64,000 bases of DNA from Faecalibacterium sp. An121 (GTDB lineage Bacteria; Bacillota; Clostridia; Oscillospirales; Ruminococcaceae). Shown here in pieces: positions 9,032-16,136 of the stretch. Each line of letters begins with the position of its first letter. Position 1 is the stretch's first letter. The DNA is taken from contig NZ_NFLM01000004.1 of assembly GCF_002160915.1 (NCBI RefSeq), positions 62,001-126,000 of the forward strand, given 5' to 3'. The notes under the pieces were generated by a model. It saw only the letters and a program-made list of their open reading frames with translations, ran no database searches and was not told the DNA's origin. A program made the position numbers and the translations under genes.

Positions 9032-9925
9032 ATGATGAAAAAGCCAGTTTTTACAGGCGCAGGCGTGGCGATCATCACCCCCATGCACCAGGATGGCAGC
9101 ATCCATTTTGAGGTGCTGGGCCAGATCATTGAGGATCAGATCGCCCGGGGCACCGACGCCATTGTCATCTGCGGCACCACAGGCGAGTGCTCCACCCTCA
9201 CCGACGAGGAGCAGCTGTCCGCCATCCGGTTCACCGTAGACAAGGTGGCCCACCGCGTTCCCGTGATTGCGGGCGCAGGCTCCAACGATACCGCCCACGG
9301 CTGCGCCCTGGCGTCCCGTGCCGCAGGCTGCGGTGCCGACGGCCTTTTGATGGTCACCCCCTACTACAACAAGACCAGCCAGGACGGCCTGGTGGCCCAT
9401 TTCACCGCCATGGCCGAGGCCGGCGGCATCCCGGTGATCCTCTACAACGTGCCGTCCCGCACCGGCGTCAACATCAAGCCCGAGACGGTCAAAAAACTCA
9501 GCCAGCACCCCCTGATCAACGGCATCAAGGAGGCGTCGGGCAACATTGCCCAGGTGGCCCAGATCGCGGCGGCCTGCGGCGATGCCCTGAACATCTATTC
9601 GGGCAACGACGACCAGGCCCTGCCTTTGCTCGCTCTGGGCGGCAAGGGGGTCATCAGCGTGGTGTCCAACATTGCCCCCACCCTGGTGCACGACTGCTGC
9701 CAGGCATGGTTTGACGGGGATACCGACAAGGCCCGCCGCCTGCAGCTGGAGATCCTGCCCCTCTGCGACGCCATGTTCTGCGACGTCAATCCCATTCCGG
9801 TCAAGTATGCCATGAATCTGCTGGGCTGGCAGGCCGGCAAATGCCGTCTGCCTCTGGTGGAGCCGAATGACGCCAAAAAAGCCAAGATCGAGCAGACCCT
9901 GCGGGAGCACGGCCTGCTGTCATAA
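9032..9925 (+). CDS. dapA: 4-hydroxy-tetrahydrodipicolinate synthase
   Basis: DapA condenses pyruvate with aspartate semialdehyde, the first committed step of lysine and diaminopimelate synthesis. The 297-residue (beta/alpha)8 protein carries the Schiff-base Lys166 in GIKEASGN, the tyrosine of the catalytic triad in LYNVPSRTG, and the GTTGECSTL phosphate-loop-like motif near residue 50. Start ATG 9032 (or 9035) follows AAAGGAG. It lies 60 bases after asd; a hairpin separates it from dapB. Confidence 0.97.
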   Translation: MMKKPVFTGAGVAIITPMHQDGSIHFEVLGQIIEDQIARGTDAIVICGTTGECSTLTDEEQLSAIRFTVDKVAHRVPVIAGAGSNDTAHGCALASRAAGCGADGLLMVTPYYNKTSQDGLVAHFTAMAEAGGIPVILYNVPSRTGVNIKPETVKKLSQHPLINGIKEASGNIAQVAQIAAACGDALNIYSGNDDQALPLLALGGKGVISVVSNIAPTLVHDCCQAWFDGDTDKARRLQLEILPLCDAMFCDVNPIPVKYAMNLLGWQAGKCRLPLVEPNDAKKAKIEQTLREHGLLS

Positions 9926-9931
9926 CAGTGT

Positions 9932-9969
9932 GCGAATGCCCGGCAAAGTCCCCTTTTCCGGGCATTCGC
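9932..9969 (+). other. Perfect 12-base hairpin between dapA and dapB
   Basis: GCGAATGCCCGG (9932-9943) pairs with CCGGGCATTCGC (9958-9969) around a 14-base loop. No U-tract follows, so it looks less like a terminator and more like an RNA stability or processing element inside the operon transcript. Confidence 0.6.
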
Positions 9970-10003
9970 CTCATCTGACAGACAAAAGAAAGGAAGGGTC
10001 CAA

Positions 10004-10762
10004 ATGACGGATATTGTAATTCAAGGGATCAACGGCCGGATGGGCCATGTGCTCTGCGATATGATCGCCCAGCGGGAGGACTGCCGGGTGGTGGCGGGCA
10101 TCGACCTCAAAGCCGGCCAGCAGAACGGCATCCCGGTGGTCACCAGCCCCGACGAGCTGGAAGGCCGGGGCGATGTCATCATCGATTTCAGCTCCCCTGC
10201 TGCTGTGGAAAAGGTCCTGCCCTACTGCGAGGCCCACAAGACACCCATCGTCCTGTGCACCACCGGTATGTCGGATGAGCTGAACCTCAAGATCGTCCAG
10301 CTGTCCCGCAGCGTTCCGGTCTTTAAAAGCGCCAATATGTCCCTGGGCATCAACCTGCTGACCGAGCTGTGCAAGCGCGCTTCGGCCATCCTGGGCACCG
10401 CCTACGACGTGGAGATCGTGGAGCAGCACCATCACAACAAGGTGGACGCCCCCAGCGGCACCGCCCTGATGCTGGCAGATGCGGTCAACGAGGAGGCGGG
10501 CGGCGCTTACCATTATGTTTACGACCGGGCTTCGGTGCGGGCCAAGCGCGACCCCATGGAGATCGGCATCAGCTCGGTGCGGGGCGGCAGCATCGTGGGA
10601 GATCACGAGGTGCTGTTCTGCGGCCCGGATGAGGTGGTCACCCTCAAGCACACCGCCTATTCCCGCAGTGTGTTTGCCAACGGCGCCATCAACGCCGCCG
10701 TCTATCTGGCCGGCAAGGAGCCGGGCCTGTACAACATGAGCGACCTGATCGCCGAGCGCTGA
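10004..10762 (+). CDS. dapB: 4-hydroxy-tetrahydrodipicolinate reductase
   Basis: DapB reduces hydroxy-tetrahydrodipicolinate with NAD(P)H in the lysine/diaminopimelate pathway. The 252-residue protein starts with the Rossmann motif GINGRMGH, has TTGMSDE at the substrate side, and the catalytic signature EQHHHNKVDAPSGTA near residues 145-160 with its His-His and Lys. Start ATG follows AAAGGAAGG. It is co-directional with asd and dapA; the dapB-CapA gap is 78 bases. Confidence 0.97.
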   Translation: MTDIVIQGINGRMGHVLCDMIAQREDCRVVAGIDLKAGQQNGIPVVTSPDELEGRGDVIIDFSSPAAVEKVLPYCEAHKTPIVLCTTGMSDELNLKIVQLSRSVPVFKSANMSLGINLLTELCKRASAILGTAYDVEIVEQHHHNKVDAPSGTALMLADAVNEEAGGAYHYVYDRASVRAKRDPMEIGISSVRGGSIVGDHEVLFCGPDEVVTLKHTAYSRSVFANGAINAAVYLAGKEPGLYNMSDLIAER

Positions 10763-10840
10763 CCCCAGCGACCTGAAAGCGTCCCCCCTATCCGCCGGAT
10801 GCATCCCGGGCCGCTCTCCCATCCTCAAAAGGAGGAACCT

Positions 10841-12112
10841 ATGCGCAAACATCCTTCGGGGCCGCCCGGAGCCGAACCGCCCTCCGGCAGGCCCAACAGC
10901 CGGCTGCCCCTCTGGTGCGCTCTGGGTGCGCTCTGCGCGGCATTGCTGCTCTGCGCGGCGCTGGGTGGGTTCCGGCCGGCGCAGCCGGCGTCGGCCCAAC
11001 CGGTCGCCAGCAGCACCGTCTCCAGCGCGCCCGATCCAAAGCCGCCGCCGGAACCGCAGCCTGTGGTGGAGACGGTCCGCTTTTCCGCCACCGGCGACAA
11101 CCTGATCCATTCCAAGATCTACGAGCAGGCTGCCGCCCGGGCGGTGGGATCGGCCCCTTACAGTTTCGACTACTGCTACGAAAATCTGGTCCCCTTCTAC
11201 CGCACCTTTGACGTCAACTGGATCAACCAGGAGACCCTCTGCACCGACGAGCTTGCCCCCTCCACCTACCCCTGCTTTTCCACGCCGGGAGATTGTGCCA
11301 GGGCGCTCTACCGGGCCGGTTTCCGGGTGTTCAGCTTGGCCAATAACCATACCTATGACAAAGGCAGCGGCGGGATTGCCGCCACCCTGCGGTTTTGGGA
11401 TTCGATGCCGGCCGACACCGTCACCACCGGCCTGTGGCGCAGCGACGATGGGGAGATCCCGGTGCACACCGTCAACGGCATCACCATCGCCTATCTGTCC
11501 TACACCGAGCACACCAACGGCATCCCGCCCAACGACAAGATGGAAGCCCATGTCATCTACACCAGCCAGACCGATACCATCCGGCAGCAGGTGCAGCGGG
11601 CAGCCCAGCTGGCCGACTTTGTGGTGGTGGGCGTCCACTGGGGCGTGGAGGACAGCCACACCATCACGGACGCCCAGCGCGGCCTGGCCCAACAGCTGGC
11701 AGACTGGGGCGCAGACGTGATCGTGGGCACCCACCCCCATGTGCTGCAAAATGCCGAGTGGCGGACTGCGGCAGACGGCAGAAAGGTCTTTGTGGCCTAT
11801 TCTCTGGGCAATTTCCTCAGCACCCAGAGCAAAAAGGATCAGCTGATCGGGGCGATCCTCACCTTACGGCTGGAAAAAACCACGGCGCCCGACGGCGCTG
11901 TCACCCTGAGCGTACAAGACCCCCAGCTGCACCCCACCGTCACCCACTATGGCCCGGGCAAATCGGACGTGCAGGCCTACCTCTACCGAGATTACACCCC
12001 CGAGCTGGCCCAGTCCCACGGCGTGCGGGCATCTTACAGCGACTTCAGCTTCGACTACATCCGCGCTGTGGCCCAGCAGTACATCGACCCGGCGTTTTTG
12101 GCGCTGGACTGA
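10841..12112 (+). CDS. CapA-family (PGA synthesis type) metallophosphatase-fold protein
   Basis: A protein of 423 residues with an N-terminal membrane anchor or signal segment (about 23-45, LPLWCALGALCAALLLCAAL), a Pro/Ser linker, then a CapA domain. Visible metal-site motifs are FSATGDNLIHSK, FSLANNHTYDKG, VVGVHWGVED and VGTHPHVLQ. CapA/PgsA proteins take part in poly-gamma-glutamate export in some bacteria; free CapA-like proteins are of unknown function, and no pgsBC genes are seen here. Start ATG 10841 follows AGGAGG. Placement inside a lysine-gene run suggests an envelope role but this is inference. Confidence 0.85.
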   Translation: MRKHPSGPPGAEPPSGRPNSRLPLWCALGALCAALLLCAALGGFRPAQPASAQPVASSTVSSAPDPKPPPEPQPVVETVRFSATGDNLIHSKIYEQAAARAVGSAPYSFDYCYENLVPFYRTFDVNWINQETLCTDELAPSTYPCFSTPGDCARALYRAGFRVFSLANNHTYDKGSGGIAATLRFWDSMPADTVTTGLWRSDDGEIPVHTVNGITIAYLSYTEHTNGIPPNDKMEAHVIYTSQTDTIRQQVQRAAQLADFVVVGVHWGVEDSHTITDAQRGLAQQLADWGADVIVGTHPHVLQNAEWRTAADGRKVFVAYSLGNFLSTQSKKDQLIGAILTLRLEKTTAPDGAVTLSVQDPQLHPTVTHYGPGKSDVQAYLYRDYTPELAQSHGVRASYSDFSFDYIRAVAQQYIDPAFLALD

Positions 12113-12180
12113 CCCGGCTGCACAGGCGGCAGAGTTCCGAAAATCGATTGTGCCTTACACAGGCAGATTGGAGCATGATT

Positions 12181-12648
12181 ATGTACGGAGTATCAAAAAT
12201 CAGCATCGAGCCAGGCGTCATGATGATCAGTGTCCAGGACGCCGCTTTCAGCGCCGGCAGCCTGGCACGCTATTTGCAGATCTTTGCCGATACCGGCATC
12301 GTGGTGGATATGATCAGCCAGAGCGCACCCCACGGCACCCGGCTGGACTTCAGCTTCACTGCGTCCAGCGGCGATCTGCCCCTGGTGATGAAGGCTATCT
12401 CGGCCGCCAAGCTCGATCCCGACGCCAAAGCCGCCCCCCTGATCAGCGTGGGCTATTCGAAACTCAACCTCTTTGGCGAGGAGATGGTGGCCAGCTGCGG
12501 CGTGGCCGCCCGGGCCCTCAGTGCCCTGGCTGCGGCAGGCATCGAAGTGCATCTCATCACCACCAGCGACCTGGATATTTCCCTGCTGGTGCGCAGTGAA
12601 AACGAAGATGCCGCCTATGAGGCCCTGCGCCAGGCTTACGAGCTGTGA
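12181..12648 (+). CDS. Free-standing tandem ACT protein resembling the aspartokinase regulatory domain
   Basis: A 155-residue cytoplasmic protein with two ACT domains and no kinase domain. It starts VSKISIEPGVMMISVQDAAF, passes through VVDMISQSAP and the second-domain motif KLNLFGEEM, and ends AAGIEVHLITTSDLDISLLV, the layout of the C-terminal half of aspartokinase. Such domains bind lysine or threonine. Its place after asd-dapA-dapB suggests a detached regulatory subunit, comparable to the beta subunit of Bacillus aspartokinase II, which is made from an internal start. The ATG at 12181 has GGAG 8 bases before it. Confidence 0.8.
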   Translation: MYGVSKISIEPGVMMISVQDAAFSAGSLARYLQIFADTGIVVDMISQSAPHGTRLDFSFTASSGDLPLVMKAISAAKLDPDAKAAPLISVGYSKLNLFGEEMVASCGVAARALSALAAAGIEVHLITTSDLDISLLVRSENEDAAYEALRQAYEL

Positions 12649-12890
12649 AAGCCGGGTCTACTTATAGGCAGGTTTCACAAGAAACAAGTTTCTCTTTTGG
12701 GCTGATTCACGAAATATAAATCTTCTTCCCTTTTTTACTGTAAATTATGGGAAATTGTGATAGAATTGCATATAGAGAGACTGTTCTTCAAGGCCCGCGG
12801 CATGGCTGCAAAGCATCCAGCGCGCTGCCTTTGCGGGTGCGCCGCCTCCCAAAGGAACGGTAAATATGGCAAGATAAGGAGAAACGTACA
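12649..12890 (+). other. AT-rich upstream region of the EIIA gene
   Basis: This 242-base gap is notably AT-rich between 12660 and 12780, unlike the rest of the window, and probably holds the promoter of the EIIA gene. A TAGAAT -10-like box is visible near 12760, but its -35 partner is poor, and a short AGAAA/TTTCT hairpin sits near 12680. I see no riboswitch or coding signal. Confidence 0.3.
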
Positions 12891-13418
12891 ATGGGATTCT
12901 TTTCCAATCTGTTCCACAAGAAGGAAGAGCCGGCTGCACCGGCCGCCAAGCCCGCGGCTCCTGCCGGTGACAAGATCGTCTGCGCCCCTCTGGAGGGCGA
13001 GATCCGCATCCTGAGCGAGATCGACGATCCGGTCTTCTCCAGCGAAGCGCTGGGCAAGGGCTGTGCCATCGAGCCTTCCAAGGGCGAAGTGGTCGCGCCT
13101 TTTGACGGCACCATCGAGCAGGTAGCCGAGACCAGCCACGCCGTTGGCATCATGGGGGACAACGGCCTGGAAGTTCTGATCCATGTGGGTATGGATACCG
13201 TTGAGCTGAAGGGCGAGGGCTATAAGCCTCAGGTCAAAGTGGGCGACAAGGTCAAGAAGGGCCAGCTGCTGCTCAAGTTTGATATGGCCTTTATTTCGGG
13301 TAAAGGCTACAAGCTGACCACCCCTGTCGTGGTCACCAACACCGACGACTTTACCAGTGTCGAACCCATCGTCACCGGCAAGGTCACCCAGGGTCAGGAA
13401 GTGGTCCTGGTCAAATAA
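12891..13418 (+). CDS. PTS glucose-type EIIA protein
   Basis: A 175-residue single-domain EIIA of the glucose family, which passes phosphate from HPr to a sugar permease EIIB. After an Ala/Pro-rich N-terminal linker comes the beta-barrel domain with the two active-site histidines in ETSHAVGI and VLIHVGMDTVELKGEGY, the second being the phosphorylated one. Start ATG follows AAGGAGAAACGTACA. No EIIBC or sugar gene is beside it, so it probably serves permeases encoded elsewhere. Two hairpins follow the stop. Confidence 0.93.
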   Translation: MGFFSNLFHKKEEPAAPAAKPAAPAGDKIVCAPLEGEIRILSEIDDPVFSSEALGKGCAIEPSKGEVVAPFDGTIEQVAETSHAVGIMGDNGLEVLIHVGMDTVELKGEGYKPQVKVGDKVKKGQLLLKFDMAFISGKGYKLTTPVVVTNTDDFTSVEPIVTGKVTQGQEVVLVK

Positions 13419-13448
13419 GACTTCCTTGTGGTGTAGGGATCTTGCACT

Positions 13449-13482
13449 GCGGAGGCGGAGTCTTTCGGGTCTCCGCCTCCGC
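13449..13482 (+). other. Hairpin after the EIIA gene
   Basis: GCGGAGGCGGAG (13449-13460) pairs perfectly with CTCCGCCTCCGC (13471-13482) around a 10-base loop. No T-run follows, so it is not a classical terminator by itself. Confidence 0.5.
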
Positions 13483-13505
13483 ACGTCCCCGCTCCCAAAA
13501 AGCAA

Positions 13506-13554
13506 CGGCGCCTCCCCTGTCCGGACATCCGGACGGGAGAGGCGCCGCTTTTTG
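13506..13554. terminator. Bidirectional terminator between the EIIA gene and tyrS
   Basis: A long stem built from GGCGCCTCCC and its complement GGGAGAGGCGCC, with inner arms GTCCGGA/TCCGGAC, is followed by CTTTTTG on the plus strand and by a T-rich GCTTTTTGGG on the minus strand. It serves two converging genes. Confidence 0.8.
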
Positions 13555-13575
13555 TTGTGTTGTGCAGAAAGAGGG

Positions 13576-14796
13576 TTACAGGGTCACCTTATGGTAGACC
13601 TTCTTGCCCTTTTTGATGACGATGCCCTCGGCCAGCTGATCCGCGCTGAAGCTGGCGGTGGGAGCGGCCACCTTTTCGCCGTTGACCAGTACGCCGCCCT
13701 GGGTCACCAGACGGCGGGCTTCGCCGTTGGAAGATGCCAGCCCCGCCTTGACCATCAGGGTCAGGATACCGATGGAGCCGTCGGTCAGGTCAGCCTCGGT
13801 GAGGGTGGTGGTGGGCATATGCTCGGTGTCGGCGGCGTTGCCGCTGAACAGGGCACGGGCTGCGTCCTGGGCCTTTTCGGCCTCCTCCTTGCCGTGGACC
13901 ATGCTGGTCAGCTCGTAGGCCAGGATCTCCTTGGCCTCGTTGAGCTTCTGGTCCTTCCAGGTGTTCATCTCATCGATCTGCTCCAGAGGCAGGAAGGTGA
14001 GCATCCGGATGCACTTCATGACGTCGGCGTCATCCACATTGCGCCAGTACTGGTAGAAATCAAATGGGCTGGTCTTGTTGGCGTCCAGCCACACTGCGTT
14101 GCCCGCAGTCTTGCCCATCTTTTTGCCCTGGGAGTCGGTCAGCAGGGTGATGGTCATGGCATAGGCGTCCTTGCCCAGCTTGCGGCGGATCAGCTCGGTG
14201 CCGCCCAGCATATTGCTCCACTGGTCATCGCCGCCAAACTGCATATTGCAGCCGTAGTGCTGGAACATGTAGTAGAAGTCATAGCTCTGCATGATCATGT
14301 AGTTGAATTCCAGGAAGGACAGACCCTTTTCCATCCGCTGCTTGTAGCACTCGGCCCGCAGCATATTGTTGACCGAGAAGCAGGCGCCCACCTCGCGCAG
14401 CAGCTCAATGTAGTTCAGCTTGAGCAGCCAGTCGGCGTTGTTCAGCATCATGGCCTTGCCCTCGCCAAAGTCGATGAACCGCTCCATCTGCTTTTTGAAG
14501 CAGGCTGCATTGTGGTCGATGTCCTCTTTGGTCAGCATCTTGCGCATATCGGTGCGGCCCGAAGGGTCGCCGATCATGGTGGTGCCGCCGCCGATCAGGG
14601 CGATGGGCTTGTTGCCCGCCATCTGCAGCCGCTTCATCAGGGTCAGGGCCATAAAATGGCCGGCGGTCAGGCTGTCGGCGGTGCAGTCGAAGCCGATGTA
14701 AAAGGTCGCTTTGCCTTCGTTGATCACGTCGATGATCTCCTCATCGGTGATCTGGGCCACCAGGCCGCGGGCTTTCAGTTCGTCGTAGAGCTTCAT
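13576..14796 (-). CDS. tyrS: Tyrosyl-tRNA synthetase
   Basis: TyrRS charges tRNA-Tyr. The 406-residue class I synthetase has the HIGH-equivalent in GFDCTADSLTAGHFM, the tyrosine-site segment QSYDFYYMFQ, the KMSKS-equivalent KKMGKTAGN, and a C-terminal S4 RNA-binding domain with RRLVTQGGVLVNGE. The ATG at 14796 follows AGGAGG; an upstream in-frame ATG at 14853 lies in the terminator of the leader and is rejected. Expression is controlled by the T-box at 14834-15127. Confidence 0.97.
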   Translation of the reverse strand: MKLYDELKARGLVAQITDEEIIDVINEGKATFYIGFDCTADSLTAGHFMALTLMKRLQMAGNKPIALIGGGTTMIGDPSGRTDMRKMLTKEDIDHNAACFKKQMERFIDFGEGKAMMLNNADWLLKLNYIELLREVGACFSVNNMLRAECYKQRMEKGLSFLEFNYMIMQSYDFYYMFQHYGCNMQFGGDDQWSNMLGGTELIRRKLGKDAYAMTITLLTDSQGKKMGKTAGNAVWLDANKTSPFDFYQYWRNVDDADVMKCIRMLTFLPLEQIDEMNTWKDQKLNEAKEILAYELTSMVHGKEEAEKAQDAARALFSGNAADTEHMPTTTLTEADLTDGSIGILTLMVKAGLASSNGEARRLVTQGGVLVNGEKVAAPTASFSADQLAEGIVIKKGKKVYHKVTL

Positions 14797-14833
14797 AAGA
14801 ACATACCTCCTGTTTTTGTACCCAGCGGAGGAT

Positions 14834-15127
14834 AAAAAAACACCCTCCGCCAACTTGAATTGGCAGAGGGCGAGAAGATCGCGGTACCACCTCTGTTTGC
14901 TGCCCCCTCACGGATGACAGCCTCATAAGTGCGGGCCCCTCAGTGGATGGACCAACACTCTGCGTTTGTAACGCTCGCACGCGGCGGGGCCTACTGGGCG
15001 CTGTGCGCCGGTTCAGCCTGCGGCTCCGGGAGGTATTTCACCTGCGGCTCTGCACGCCCCTTTCACCAGCCGGGGCCTCTCTGGGCAGAGCGGTTCAGGG
15101 TACTTGGTCCCATCATCGCCTTTACGA
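14834..15127 (-). promoter_or_regulatory. Tyr T-box riboswitch of tyrS
   Basis: The leader shows a stem I start with GGGACCAAGTA, a specifier-loop region GGTGAAATACCTCC whose UAC codon means tyrosine, and the T-box core AGAGGTGGTACCGCG (14879-14893). A terminator follows: CCCTCTGCCAA pairs with AGTTGGCGGAGGG, then seven T (14834-14840). Uncharged tRNA-Tyr would pair with the specifier and the core and favour the antiterminator, allowing tyrS expression. This fills the gene-free stretch between tyrS and the flavin reductase. Confidence 0.93.
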
Positions 15128-15133
15128 TTGTCT

Positions 15134-15162
15134 ATTGTACAGGAACAAAAGCGGAATGTCAA
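15134..15162 (-). promoter_or_regulatory. Sigma-A promoter of the tyrS T-box leader
   Basis: Consensus -35 TTGACA (15157-15162) and -10 TACAAT (15134-15139) with a 17-base spacer on the minus strand. The leader RNA would start near 15127, just before the T-box stem I. Confidence 0.85.
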
Positions 15163-15170
15163 GGGGTTTT

Positions 15171-15818
15171 TCAATCCAGCCGCTCCACCTGCAGGGTGGA
15201 AATGCCGGACTGACCGGGCTGCCCGGTGACCAGATCCTGGGGCGCCGGGGTCAGCAGCATAAAACCGTCCGGACCATAGCGCTTTCCATAGCCGCGGGCG
15301 TAGTCCTGTTCCATCGAGGCGTGCTGTACCCGCCCGGTCACCATGGCGGTGATGCCGGAGCCGCTCAGGTCCTGCACCTGCTCCAGGGTGCATTCCAGGG
15401 TGAGGAAAGCCTCCTCTATGACCGGGGCGTGGATGGTCCTGGCCCGGGCCAGCGCAAAACCGCCGGCGGCAAACTCGTCTGTCTCCTCCTGGTTGTTGTG
15501 GATGGTCTGTACCAGGCGGTCGTAGCAGCCGATGGGCAGAAAGTTGACCGCAAAGCACCGCTCCCGCAGGATGTTGGCATAGGTATGGGTGTGCTGGTAC
15601 AGATTGCCCATCACCGCAAAAAAGGCGGTCTTGTCCCCATGGAAACAGCTCCATGCGTGGAAGCACACATTGGGCTTGCCGTTTGCCTTCCAGGTGGTGA
15701 CGGCAAACAGCACGGTGGGGATGCCCGCCGTGACCTCGAAGTGGGAAAAGAGCTCGAACTCCTCCGGATACGCCGGTCGGAAGTAAGACGGCAGTTCCTG
15801 CCCGATCTCGATCTTCAT
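15171..15818 (-). CDS. Flavin reductase-like (DIM6/NTAB) FMN-binding protein
   Basis: A 215-residue cytoplasmic protein with the flavin-reductase split-barrel fold: VTTWKANGKPNVCFHAWSCF in the flavin-phosphate loop region, then RERCFAVNFLP and an ECTLEQVQDL segment typical of the family. These proteins bind FMN and reduce it or a small substrate; the substrate here is unknown. Its ATG overlaps the stop of the preceding 72-residue gene by ATGA, so the two are translated together. It is the last gene of the asp23-recN run and stops just before the tyrS promoter. Confidence 0.8.
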   Translation of the reverse strand: MKIEIGQELPSYFRPAYPEEFELFSHFEVTAGIPTVLFAVTTWKANGKPNVCFHAWSCFHGDKTAFFAVMGNLYQHTHTYANILRERCFAVNFLPIGCYDRLVQTIHNNQEETDEFAAGGFALARARTIHAPVIEEAFLTLECTLEQVQDLSGSGITAMVTGRVQHASMEQDYARGYGKRYGPDGFMLLTPAPQDLVTGQPGQSGISTLQVERLD

Positions 15819-16033
15819 AAAGCCGCTTCCCCCTCTGCGATCAGGGCCAGCGCACGCTTATACAGCGGGTCCAGCCGGCACCCGCAGCTGCCGCACTCTC
15901 TGTCGGCCTGCTGTAAGGCGGCGGTCAGAGCCGCAGGGTCACTCCGGCCTTCCAGCCATGCCTGGGCAGGGACCGCGATCAGCTCCCAGCCGGATGCAGC
16001 GAATGTCTCCATGATCTGTCTGAATTCTTCCAT
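15815..16033 (-). CDS. Small protein with a CGSCGC motif
   Basis: A 72-residue protein of unrecognised family: a helical N-terminus MEEFRQIMETFAASGWELIA, a linker, then the cluster ECGSCGCRLDPLYKRAL. Three close cysteines suggest a metal or Fe-S ligand or a redox role, but the number is too low for a full site in one chain. The ATG at 16033 follows AAGGAGG. It is coupled by an ATGA overlap to the flavin reductase, which suggests the two act together. A much longer frame upstream overlaps recN and is not used. Confidence 0.6.
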   Translation of the reverse strand: MEEFRQIMETFAASGWELIAVPAQAWLEGRSDPAALTAALQQADRECGSCGCRLDPLYKRALALIAEGEAAL

Positions 16034-16136
16034 AGGTTCCTCATCCTCCTTGGCGCGGGGGTATCTTTCGAGTAAGATAAGGATACCATACGGCTTGCCG
16101 GAATACAACCGGAAAGCGCAAAAAAGCATCCGGCGG

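Noticed and set aside
7829-9910. Long minus-strand open frame of about 690 codons
   Set aside because: It is the shadow of asd and dapA; the encoded sequence shows no family similarity.
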